From an uncultured Oscillibacter sp. (lineage in GTDB: Bacteria > Bacillota > Clostridia > Oscillospirales > Oscillospiraceae), in the NCBI GenBank assembly GCA_910585165.1, contig CAJUBX010000103.1, forward strand, positions 1 to 6,054: 6,054 nt of DNA. Direction: 5' to 3'. This document shows positions 1 to 6,054 of this stretch, in pieces. Below the pieces are notes generated by a model. It made no database searches. It was not told the origin of the DNA and was given only the letters and a program-made list of their open reading frames with translations. Each line of letters starts with the position of its first letter. The stretch's first letter is position 1. Position numbers and translations under genes: made by a program.

Positions 1-373
1 TCTGGAGAAAGCTCTTTCCTGTCCATCTTTGATTATTTGCGGATAGGCTCTAAATTCCCGCCTCCGTGTAAAAGGCTCTAATAGTGCTGAATTTGCAAAG
101 GCCAGGTTTTTGACAAGTAAAATTGACAGCAATGAGTTATTAAACCAAAAGAACGAATATAAAGCGGATTCGCTACGGTATAAACACACGGCTGCGGCTT
201 TATTCTATATTGCTGTGAAATGCTATGATAATGGAGATATTGATAGCTGTAAAAAAAATCTCCGTAAGGTTCTGCGACTTTATGACGAAAACACTATTGT
301 TACATCTCAGTTTGAATTTTATTTGGCCAAAATGTGGCTCATAAATATCCAGTCACCAGCAGAGACGGCGTGA
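1..373 (+). pseudogene. Glycosyltransferase family 2-like C-terminal fragment, frame interrupted
   Basis: The main open frame runs from just after a TAG at 44-46 to the TGA at 371-373. It contains RVKGSNSAEF (from base 65), which resembles the YRxHxxNxS motif near the end of the catalytic domain of many family 2 glycosyltransferases. A helical stretch follows (AAALFYIAVKCYDNGDID, then SCKKNLRKVLRLYD) that looks like the TPR-like tail some of these enzymes carry. Bases 1-57, read in frame 1, give SIFDYLRIGSKF, which resembles the segment that normally lies about a dozen residues before that motif. Here the two pieces are in different frames and only 8 bases apart, which suggests a small deletion plus frameshift. 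The only start in the main frame is a TTG at 110, inside the presumed domain and with no good ribosome site, so an independent small gene is unlikely. The fragment is much more AT-rich than everything downstream. The family assignment is inferred from motif memory. An intact unrelated small protein remains possible. Confidence 0.45.
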
Positions 374-422
374 AAAAACCGTTGGATGGGCGGCTGGCTA
401 TTGCGGAGGAAAACAGCACACT

Positions 423-713
423 ATGGAAACCGTCAGACGCGGCTATGAGCCGAAGGACGAAAAAGAGTTTGGCCCCAAGGCGGCGGGCAAGCTGAACGCC
501 GCCGCCCAAGAGCTTGTTTTTCTGATGGATCGGGGCTATGATACAAAGTCCGCCTCCACCTTTGTGGGGAACCACCATCTGCTCTCCGAGCGCCAGCGGC
601 TGGCCCTGGCCCGGCTCCATGAGGAGGAGCTGGATGTCGCACTGCTTACCAGGATGCAGATGGAGGAGATCGCGGAGCTGTTTGCCCGTGCGAAAGTGGA
701 GCCGGGCCTCTGA
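423..713 (+). CDS. DUF434-like small protein
   Basis: This is a 96-residue soluble, mostly helical protein with no signal peptide or membrane helix. Residues ~6-62 match my memory of the DUF434 domain: RRGYEPKDEKEF, then KLNAAAQELVFLMDRGY, KSASTFVGNHHLLSERQRL and ALAR. In the families I know (COG2454-like), this domain is followed by a larger C-terminal domain (DUF5616) carrying a DGFN-type motif. Here it ends instead with a short helix rich in Glu and hydrophobic residues (EELDVALLTRMQMEEIAELF). It is therefore a stand-alone or truncated version. The ATG at 423 follows GGAGG at 405-409, a slightly long spacing of 13 bases. The frame stays open upstream of that ATG, so the start is not certain. 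It lies 82 bases before the membrane-protein operon and may or may not share its transcript. The function of the domain is unknown. Confidence 0.6.
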   Translation: METVRRGYEPKDEKEFGPKAAGKLNAAAQELVFLMDRGYDTKSASTFVGNHHLLSERQRLALARLHEEELDVALLTRMQMEEIAELFARAKVEPGL

Positions 714-780
714 ACAGAGAAAACCTGACGGATTTCCGTGAGCACCGCGGACAAATCACGGCTGACAGCCTAATCAGCGA

Positions 781-787
781 GAGGAGG
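781..787 (+). promoter_or_regulatory. Ribosome binding site of first large membrane protein
   Basis: GAGGAGG lies 8 bases before the ATG at 796. It fixes that start over later in-frame codons. The 82-base gap that contains it shows no convincing promoter or terminator. Confidence 0.8.
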
Positions 788-795
788 CACACATC

Positions 796-2997
796 ATGGC
801 ACTGGAATGGGAACAGGGACAGCGGCCCTCCCGCCTGGCGGCGGCCCTGCTGGGGGCCGTCCTGGGCGGAGCCCTGGGGACGGACTGCTTTCTGGCGGCG
901 GAGCAATTCGTGGGCGTGGCCGCCGTCCTCTGCGGCGGGATCATCGCCCTCTGGGCCGTCACCGGCGGCGAGCTGTTCGTGGGAAGGAGGACCCGGGCGG
1001 GGGCCTTGCTGGCCCTTCCGCCGGTTGTTTTATGGGGCGTTCTGGCCAATCACCTGCGCGCTGCCCTGGAATCCGCGCCGGGGGATCCGGCGGCAGTCTG
1101 GCGGGCCTTCCTCAGCCCGGAGACGGTGAATGGTCCTGACAGCGGCATCCGGTACTGGCTTCCCCTGGCGGGACTGCTTGGAGCGGCGCTGGCTGTCTGG
1201 ATTTTCCTCTTCCTCCGGGCTGTCCGGGAGGAGCGGCGGGTTAGACAAGCCCTCCAGCCCCTCCGGATCGCCTTTGACCCGCCGCCGCCGGACCTGGAGG
1301 TCTTCATGCCCAGGGAATCTTGGATCCGCCCCTTCCGGCTCCAGCGGCGAATCAGCCGGGGGCTCTGGCTGGCGGCGCTCTTCGCCTGTCTCTGGCTGGA
1401 CGCCCTGACGGGACACAGACAAGTCTGGTTCCGGGCCCTGTGCGGCATGGGGTTCAGCTTTTTGGCGATTCTCTCTCTGTCCGGACCCTCCGGGCAGATC
1501 TGCGCCGCCGGGTCCGCCATGTACGCCCAGAGGGATGGGACGCTGTGGCGGATCGCCCTGAACGGCCTTGTAAGCGCGGACCTCCACGTGCGCCTGTCCT
1601 GGCTGGTCCCCATCTGGGAGCAGATTCCCCATGCCCGGCGGTCCTCCGTCAAATCCGCTGCGGCTGTGGTCATGGAGCAGAACCGGACCGTGGGTACCAA
1701 ACTTGAGAAGCTCAAGCTGGAGGAGGAGTCCCCCTGGGCGTGGATCGTGACCCACAGCGGCGGCACCAAGCTCTTCATCCCCAAGGTCTACCCCAGATTC
1801 AGCCCGGTTCCCGGAGATACGGAGGCGCTGAAAGAACCTCCACCCGTCCGGTGGCTCAATCCTGTGGTGACATTGCTGATTACTGTCCTCTGTTTGACAA
1901 TAGGCGCCGGCATGGGACTGCAAGAGGAATACCGGGCCGCTCACCAGCCCCCGGAGCCGCCTCCAGCGGAAACGGTCACACCCGCCCCGGACGAAACCTC
2001 TTCCATCACCGCGGCGATCACGCCCAAGGTGATTGGAGACTACTACTTAAACGGCCTGATTCTCCGCACCGACGATGAATTTCAGGCGTCCACCACCGAA
2101 CTGGAGGATCGGGAGAATGGCCTCAACTACCGGCTTTACCTGCAATACGGCGTGAGTGAGGAGGCGGCCCAAATATCTCTGGAACAGACAGAGAGAGAAC
2201 AGGTCCGGTATCTCCGCCCGGACAGCGGGGAGTTCCTCTGGGGGATGGGAGACAATGGAGTCACCTACCGCTACAACCTCCGGTCAGTGGACCTCCCACA
2301 CGGACAAACCGCTCACACCGCCGTGGCCCGGTCCGAGCGTGGGACGCTGCTGATCGTGGAGTGCGTCCACGCTGAAGATACCGGGGAAGAACTGGCCCGG
2401 GGCACGATGCTGTATATGCTGGAAAACCTCCAGTTCACCGGCCCGGCCATCACGGAGGAGAACTACCAGGACCAGCTCCGCCCTGCCGTCAACATGGGCT
2501 TCAACTACTGCGGTCAGGCATTCTTCAAGGCCCCGAAAGGGATGTTTGAATACGACGCTTTTATTGATACCTTCATGCCCTGCGGCGGAAAGGTGAATTA
2601 CTACGACGGCGGCATTTCCATGATGACCAAGGCCCACGGCCTCCGGGTCTCCGCCGCCGTTGTCCCCAGCGAGGGCACCGCCATGGATGTAGTGGAGCAG
2701 GTGTATCAGGACCTGAAGGCGGCGGGGCGGCAGTATGACGAACAGGCGCTGTTCCAGGACGCCTACAACGAGGAGGGCAACAACGCCTGCCGCCTCACGG
2801 TCTACTATGACGGCGGGCGCACCCGCGTCACGGTGCTGGTGGCGGTACAGGAGCGGGAGGGGTGCTATCTCTTCAAGGAGATGACCTGTCTGCCCGAGGA
2901 GGTTGACAGCGAATATACGGCGGTCTTCAAGGAGATGGAGGCAACCTGCGGCATCCAGGTCTCCGTGATGGAGGACCTGGGGCGGCACAGTCAATGA
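796..2997 (+). CDS. Seven-helix membrane protein with large extracytoplasmic domain, paralogue 1
   Basis: This 733-residue protein belongs to no family I recognise. The order of parts is: a cytosolic N-terminal motif LEWEQ (3-7); membrane helices at about 13-32, 37-56, 68-86, 120-141, 189-204 and 213-229; a cytosolic insert (~230-353) with LWRIAL, WAWIVT and YPRFSPVPG; a seventh helix at ~354-374; a Pro-rich linker (384-399); and an extracytoplasmic region to the end. Basic residues at 64-67, 141-150 and 181-188 support N-terminus inside and C-terminus outside. The outer region appears to hold two similar alpha/beta units (~415-548 and ~612-725) joined by FTGPAITEENY (547-557). It has seven cysteines; C572 and C665 have counterparts in the paralogue. 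No enzymatic motif, lipobox, sortase signal or ATP-binding motif is visible, so a structural, sensory or scaffold role is as likely as any. The next gene is a paralogue 19 bases downstream, implying one transcript. The reading frame is certain; the function is unknown. Confidence 0.92.
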   Translation: MALEWEQGQRPSRLAAALLGAVLGGALGTDCFLAAEQFVGVAAVLCGGIIALWAVTGGELFVGRRTRAGALLALPPVVLWGVLANHLRAALESAPGDPAAVWRAFLSPETVNGPDSGIRYWLPLAGLLGAALAVWIFLFLRAVREERRVRQALQPLRIAFDPPPPDLEVFMPRESWIRPFRLQRRISRGLWLAALFACLWLDALTGHRQVWFRALCGMGFSFLAILSLSGPSGQICAAGSAMYAQRDGTLWRIALNGLVSADLHVRLSWLVPIWEQIPHARRSSVKSAAAVVMEQNRTVGTKLEKLKLEEESPWAWIVTHSGGTKLFIPKVYPRFSPVPGDTEALKEPPPVRWLNPVVTLLITVLCLTIGAGMGLQEEYRAAHQPPEPPPAETVTPAPDETSSITAAITPKVIGDYYLNGLILRTDDEFQASTTELEDRENGLNYRLYLQYGVSEEAAQISLEQTEREQVRYLRPDSGEFLWGMGDNGVTYRYNLRSVDLPHGQTAHTAVARSERGTLLIVECVHAEDTGEELARGTMLYMLENLQFTGPAITEENYQDQLRPAVNMGFNYCGQAFFKAPKGMFEYDAFIDTFMPCGGKVNYYDGGISMMTKAHGLRVSAAVVPSEGTAMDVVEQVYQDLKAAGRQYDEQALFQDAYNEEGNNACRLTVYYDGGRTRVTVLVAVQEREGCYLFKEMTCLPEEVDSEYTAVFKEMEATCGIQVSVMEDLGRHSQ

Positions 2998-3002
2998 CAG
3001 AA

Positions 3003-3010
3003 AGAGAGGA
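3003..3010 (+). promoter_or_regulatory. Ribosome binding site of second large membrane protein
   Basis: AGAGAGGA ends 6 bases before the ATG at 3017, inside the 19-base gap after the TGA at 2995-2997. The tight spacing leaves no room for a separate promoter and supports co-transcription with the first paralogue. Confidence 0.7.
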
Positions 3011-3016
3011 AACGGC

Positions 3017-5212
3017 ATGAATCTGGAATGGGAACAGGAGAAGCCCCGTGAAAATGTGATTACCGGGACGGTGGGGGCCTTTTTGGGCTCTTTGATCGGC
3101 GTGGCCTGTATCGTGCTTCTCTACAAGCTGGGGTATTTGTCGATGGTCTCCGGCGTGGTGATGGCGGTCTGCTCCATCAAGGGCTATGCCCTTCTGGGAG
3201 GGAAGCTCACCAAGAAGGGCGCGGTGATCTCCTGCCTTTTGATGCTTGTGATGACTTACATCGCCAATAAGCTGTGCTTCGCCCTGACGGTGATGGAGGC
3301 TGTCTCCGAAACGGAAAAGGTGGGTTTTTTCCGCGTCTATCAGAACCTGGGGCGGCTGCTGGAGGACAGCGAGTTCAGCCGGATATTCTGGGGAGAGCTG
3401 GTGATGCTGTACCTCTTCACCCTGGCGGGCAGCGCCTCGACCCTGATCCCCGCCTTCCGCAATCCTGAAAAGCGCTCCGCCCGCCCGGAGACCGCGGCGG
3501 AACCGGAGGAGGAGCCGGCGCTTCAAGGGGAGTTCTACGCCCTGGACAAGGACTGGATGAAGCCTCTGCGGCTGAGCATCTGCGTGCCCGCCCTGATCTT
3601 CCTGGCGGTGATCCTGCTGGTGATGCTGATCAGCTCGCCGGAGATGGACGCCCTGGCCTCCATTCCGATTGGAATCGGCGGCGCCCTGACCATCCTGCTG
3701 ACAGTCGTCGTCATGGTGCAGAATATCAACCTCTGCAACTCGTTCCATATCCTCTTCGTCCGGGCGGAGGGGAGGCTCTGGCAGGTGGACCTTCAGAAGT
3801 TCTGCTTCGTCCCGGACTGGCACACGCAGACCCAGGGCCGCCGGGAGGCCATCCGGCGGGACATCCTCCGGGAGATTCACAGCCGCCTGGCGGGGGAGGC
3901 CCCGGCCTACGGGCCCAAGGCCCTGGTGGAGCTCCAGGACCTCCAGGCCGTCAAAGAGGACAAGTGGAGCTGGACCGTTACCTATGAAAAGGAGAACGGC
4001 GGACGCAAAAAGTTGAAGATTGGCAAGGGGTATCCGAACTTCTGTCCCGCCCCTGGGCTGGAGCAGCCCCAGGGGCCGGTACCCTGCCGGTGGACGGCGG
4101 CGGTAATCGCCCTGCCCCTGGCGGCGGCGGTGCTGGGGAGCGGCGTCTACTATCACCTTCAGGTCCGGCAGGCGGTATCCGATGCACCGGAGAAACCCGT
4201 GGAGGAGGCGCCGGCGGAGATCAAACGCATCCCCGCCCGGGTGCCGGAGACCTTCACGGAGTTCGAGATGTCCGAGGTCTGGTTCCGAATGGACGGGGCC
4301 TTCCAGTACGGACGGCGCATCTTCCTGGACAAAGAGACGGGGACACGCTACCGGGCTTATGTCCAGTACGGCGTGGACGAGAGCGACGCCTGGGACACCC
4401 TGACAAACGGCCTCAGCGAGCACCGGACCTCCGCCCTCTATGACCGTTTTGACGCCGTCTATCTGGAGGACGGCCTTCTGGCGCCCCTGGATGAGACTTC
4501 AAAGTACAACATCGTCTCCGTCTACCTCACCGACGGGCAGGTATACCACACCGCCTCGGTGCTCTCAGAGGACGGGGTCCTGTTCACCCTGGAGGCAGAG
4601 CACAACACCGGTGGGCAGAGCCCGGAGAATGTCCTGTCCAACCTGATGTACACCCTGGAGAGCGTCCGCTTTGCGGGCCCGGCGGTGACGGAGGAGAACT
4701 ACCGATCCCAGATTCATATTTCAGAGGTCCGGGACTGCGCCTACATGGCGGCGGCCTATCTGAAAACCGACCTCTTTGGACACGACGCCTTTGTGGATGT
4801 CTATGTCCCGTACAGCGAGACGCCTGTCTACTCCGCGGATGGCCGGGCCATTCGGACAGAGGCCCACGGTCTGCGGGTCTATGTGACCATTCTGCCGGGG
4901 GAGAACGCAAAAGACGTGATCGAGGCCCGTCATCAGGAGCTGGCCGCCACAGGGCAGGTCTACGAGGAGGGCGTAATAGACGAGGAGTACCGGGAGGACC
5001 TGGACGCCGCCTGCAAGCTGACCACCTATCAGGAGGACGGGAAGGACCGCCCCGCCGTGCTGTATGCGGACCGCAAATGGGAGGGCTATTATCTCCTTCG
5101 GGAGATCACCGGATTGCCGGAGCTGGTGGACGAGGAGTACCCCGCCCTGCTGGAGGAGCTGGAGGGGATCGTTGGTCTGAAGATGCCCGTGCTGGAGGAG
5201 CTTGGAAAATGA
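3017..5212 (+). CDS. Seven-helix membrane protein with large extracytoplasmic domain, paralogue 2
   Basis: This 731-residue protein is a diverged tandem copy of the preceding gene product. It starts with the same LEWEQ motif (3-7). Predicted membrane helices lie at about 15-36, 40-55, 68-90, 124-146, 184-206, 213-235 and 360-379. An acidic linker (158-168) sits between helices 4 and 5. The cytosolic insert (~236-358) shares LWQVDL, WSWTVT and YPNFCPAPG with the LWRIAL, WAWIVT and YPRFSPVPG of the first copy. The extracytoplasmic region repeats the shared elements YVQYGV, FAGPAVTEENY, HDAFVDVYVP and EAHGLRV. It has only two cysteines, C574 and C666, both matched in paralogue 1, which hints at a conserved disulfide. 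The similar lengths and collinear domains mean both copies look intact. The likely arrangement is a membrane complex containing both proteins, or two versions of one sensor or scaffold. The family is not recognised and no catalytic motif is seen. Confidence 0.92.
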   Translation: MNLEWEQEKPRENVITGTVGAFLGSLIGVACIVLLYKLGYLSMVSGVVMAVCSIKGYALLGGKLTKKGAVISCLLMLVMTYIANKLCFALTVMEAVSETEKVGFFRVYQNLGRLLEDSEFSRIFWGELVMLYLFTLAGSASTLIPAFRNPEKRSARPETAAEPEEEPALQGEFYALDKDWMKPLRLSICVPALIFLAVILLVMLISSPEMDALASIPIGIGGALTILLTVVVMVQNINLCNSFHILFVRAEGRLWQVDLQKFCFVPDWHTQTQGRREAIRRDILREIHSRLAGEAPAYGPKALVELQDLQAVKEDKWSWTVTYEKENGGRKKLKIGKGYPNFCPAPGLEQPQGPVPCRWTAAVIALPLAAAVLGSGVYYHLQVRQAVSDAPEKPVEEAPAEIKRIPARVPETFTEFEMSEVWFRMDGAFQYGRRIFLDKETGTRYRAYVQYGVDESDAWDTLTNGLSEHRTSALYDRFDAVYLEDGLLAPLDETSKYNIVSVYLTDGQVYHTASVLSEDGVLFTLEAEHNTGGQSPENVLSNLMYTLESVRFAGPAVTEENYRSQIHISEVRDCAYMAAAYLKTDLFGHDAFVDVYVPYSETPVYSADGRAIRTEAHGLRVYVTILPGENAKDVIEARHQELAATGQVYEEGVIDEEYREDLDAACKLTTYQEDGKDRPAVLYADRKWEGYYLLREITGLPELVDEEYPALLEELEGIVGLKMPVLEELGK

Positions 5213-5265
5213 CCGCCGGGAGAAGGCGGCGGGCGAAATTCGATATGGAGGTTGGAATAGTATGA
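5209..5265 (+). other. Possible 18-codon mini-ORF bridging two genes
   Basis: An ATG at 5209 overlaps the stop of the second paralogue (ATGA). The frame runs 18 codons (MTAGRRRRAKFDMEVGIV) to a TGA at 5263-5265, which overlaps the ATG at 5262 of the next gene (ATGA again). GGAGGAG at 5194-5200 lies 8 bases before it, although those bases also encode Glu-Glu in the upstream gene. It could carry ribosomes across the junction by coupled re-initiation, or it may be chance. No homology can be judged for so short a peptide. Confidence 0.2.
5247..5251 (+). promoter_or_regulatory. Ribosome binding site that decides the start of the PH-like gene
   Basis: GGAGG lies 10 bases before the ATG at 5262. 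The same frame is open back to a TTG at 5202, but that start has no comparable site in place and would add 20 polar residues before the first membrane helix. The ATG is therefore preferred. Confidence 0.7.
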
Positions 5266-5822
5266 AAACCTGTAAAATCGGGCTGTTTGCCACGGCTGTT
5301 ACCCTGGGGGTGTTTTTGCTGCTGATCCCCACCGCCGCCTTTTGCGTGTACATGTTCCTCCAGGCGCCTCTGTCCGGGGGAGGGCGGCCGCTGTTTGCCG
5401 CCGGAGCGGCGCTCTTTGGGAGACTGACCGCCTTTGCCGCCTACCGGGGGCTGTACCTGGGACCGTCCTGGGCGGAGTACAACGGGGAGGGCGTCGTCTT
5501 CCACCCCTCCCGCCGGGAGCGGTACAATTTCCGCTGGGAGGAAATCCCCGGGCGCCGGGTGCGGGCGGGGACCTGGAACGGTGGATATGTGTTTCTCATT
5601 TCGTTGGCCAATGGGCGGGAGCGGAAGGTGGCCCTGAACCACTTTGCCAGGGGCTTTCGGGATTTTGAGCGGACGCTGGAGTCCGCCGGGGTCCTGGGGC
5701 GGATCGGGGTCACCACGAAGGAGGACTTCCGGCGGAGCGCGGAGCAGATATTCTCTCAGTTTGAGGGCTTCGGGGGGACAGATGCCGGAGGCCAGGGGCC
5801 GGGGAGGAGGGGAGTACGGTGA
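5262..5822 (+). CDS. Two-helix membrane protein with bacterial PH-like domain
   Basis: This is a 186-residue protein. Two hydrophobic segments at about residues 6-33 and 44-61 form a hairpin, leaving the rest on the cytosolic side. Residues ~67-141 read like a compact beta-rich domain closed by a helix: AEYNGEGVVFHP, RYNFRWEEIPG, GGYVFLISLANGRERKVAL and GFRDFERTLESAG. This pattern (a strand with a Gly-Glu turn, a basic strand then W-x-E-I, strands ending in an ANG turn, and a final F-x-x-x-L helix) resembles the membrane-attached bacterial PH (DUF304/YcxB/DUF6560-like) families. The exact family cannot be told by eye. A polar tail rich in Gly and Arg follows (~170-186). It begins 49 bases after the second paralogue and its stop overlaps the GTG of the next gene, so it is part of the same operon. 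Bacterial PH-like domains are often protein-interaction or membrane-associated modules; a role alongside the paralogues is inferred from position only. Confidence 0.85.
   Translation: MKTCKIGLFATAVTLGVFLLLIPTAAFCVYMFLQAPLSGGGRPLFAAGAALFGRLTAFAAYRGLYLGPSWAEYNGEGVVFHPSRRERYNFRWEEIPGRRVRAGTWNGGYVFLISLANGRERKVALNHFARGFRDFERTLESAGVLGRIGVTTKEDFRRSAEQIFSQFEGFGGTDAGGQGPGRRGVR
5801..5810 (+). promoter_or_regulatory. Ribosome binding site before overlapping GTG start
   Basis: The purine-rich GGGGAGGAGG ends 8 bases before the GTG at 5819, within the 3' end of the PH-like gene. It supports a GTG start that overlaps the upstream stop (GTGA). Confidence 0.65.
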
Positions 5823-6054
5823 ACACCGGGCGGCGAATCGCCGTTGACATTTTGACCGCGGTATTCCTGGTCCTCTTCCTGCTTTCGCTGCTGTACTACC
5901 GGACCGGATCGCTGGAAATGATGCCGACGGAGGAGGACCAGGAGAAAATACGAGGGATTACCATGATCGGTATGGTTCTCTTTGGCGGGCTCTGCGCTGT
6001 ATTTAGGGCGCACTCCGCAAGTCCATCAAATAAGGGGAGACAAGCAGGAGGCAG
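5819..6054 (+). CDS. Small two-helix membrane protein, 3' end outside window
   Basis: From a GTG at 5819 the frame stays open for 78 codons to the window edge. The start overlaps the upstream stop in a GTGA and has a strong ribosome site just before it. The product has a basic start (NTGRR), a membrane helix at ~7-27 (AVDILTAVFLVLFLLSLLYY), a short polar, acidic loop (MMPTEEDQEKIRG) and a second helix at ~47-62 (ITMIGMVLFGGLCAVF), then a polar basic tail. The basic residues at both ends suggest both termini are cytosolic with the acidic loop outside. The polar tail and the AGGAGG near the edge suggest the protein ends within a few codons of the window boundary, at roughly 80 residues. The family is not recognised; it resembles a small accessory subunit of the membrane proteins upstream. 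Confidence 0.75.
   Translation, partial: MNTGRRIAVDILTAVFLVLFLLSLLYYRTGSLEMMPTEEDQEKIRGITMIGMVLFGGLCAVFRAHSASPSNKGRQAGG
6046..6051 (+). promoter_or_regulatory. Likely ribosome binding site of a gene beyond the window
   Basis: AGGAGG lies 3 bases from the window end, inside the end of the small membrane-protein frame. By its position a further gene should start about 4-8 bases beyond the edge, probably overlapping the current one and extending the operon. Confidence 0.5.

Larger units (their letters stand above)
796..5212 (+). repeat. Tandem gene duplication (two diverged paralogues)
   Basis: The two genes at 796-2997 and 3017-5212 encode proteins of 733 and 731 residues with the same domain order and shared short motifs along their whole length. 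At the DNA level the clearest identical stretch is 16 bases (ctggaatgggaacagg) at 802-817 and 3023-3038, coding the common LEWEQ start. Elsewhere similarity is mostly at the protein level, so the duplication is old. Confidence 0.85.

Noticed and set aside
110..128. Two TTGACA hexamers (110-115 and 123-128) as -35 elements
   Set aside because: No -10-like sequence lies 16-18 bases downstream of either, and both fall inside the glycosyltransferase-like reading frame.
725..740. Small inverted repeat around gacggatttccgtg
   Set aside because: The stem is only about 4 base pairs and no T-run follows, so it is not a credible terminator.
748..776. Possible promoter CGGACA ... TAATCA before the first large gene
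   Set aside because: Both hexamers are weak, and transcription would start inside or after the ribosome binding site at 781-787.
1030..1944. 304-codon open frame on the - strand
   Set aside because: It is an antisense shadow of the first paralogue, with low-complexity Arg/Pro/Gly composition and no domain pattern.
2927..4423. 498-codon open frame on the - strand
   Set aside because: It lies opposite the second paralogue (and the end of the first), is full of His, Gln and Pro-Gly-Arg typical of the antisense of GC-rich coding DNA, and lacks a plausible start context.
5202..5261. TTG start adding 20 residues to the PH-like protein
   Set aside because: The added residues are polar, overlap the upstream gene's stop and lack a good ribosome site, while the ATG at 5262 has GGAGG 10 bases before it.

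Overview
This is a GC-rich bacterial segment with strong Shine-Dalgarno sequences and genes packed on the + strand. Codon use (CTG, GCC, CGG, GAG) and the membrane-protein style suggest a high-GC gut-type Clostridia, perhaps Oscillospiraceae. That assignment is an inference; no rRNA or other marker gene is present. The first ~340 bases are clearly more AT-rich and look like foreign or decaying DNA next to the GC-rich block.

Layout: (1) bases 1-373 hold the C-terminal end of what looks like a family 2 glycosyltransferase with a helical, TPR-like tail. Its frame is interrupted near bases 44-65, so it is probably a pseudogene, or a gene cut by the window edge with a frameshift. (2) Bases 423-713 encode a 96-residue protein that resembles a DUF434 domain standing alone. 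(3) After an 82-base gap comes a compact run of genes: two large tandem paralogues (796-2997 and 3017-5212), a two-helix membrane protein with a bacterial-PH-like cytosolic region (5262-5822), and a small two-helix membrane protein that starts on a GTG overlapping the previous stop and runs off the window (5819 to the edge). A last AGGAGG at 6046-6051 suggests another gene begins just beyond the edge.

The centre of interest is the paralogous pair. Both proteins open with the same LEWEQ motif and share seven predicted membrane helices and a cytosolic insert before helix 7. Both end in a ~350-residue extracytoplasmic region that seems to contain two copies of one alpha/beta domain. I do not recognise the family. 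The spacing (19 bases, then a 49-base stretch, then a 4-base overlap) indicates one transcript. All four proteins are predicted to sit in the membrane, so the operon probably encodes an envelope-associated complex of unknown function. No RNA genes, CRISPR arrays, insertion sequences, clear promoters or terminators were seen.
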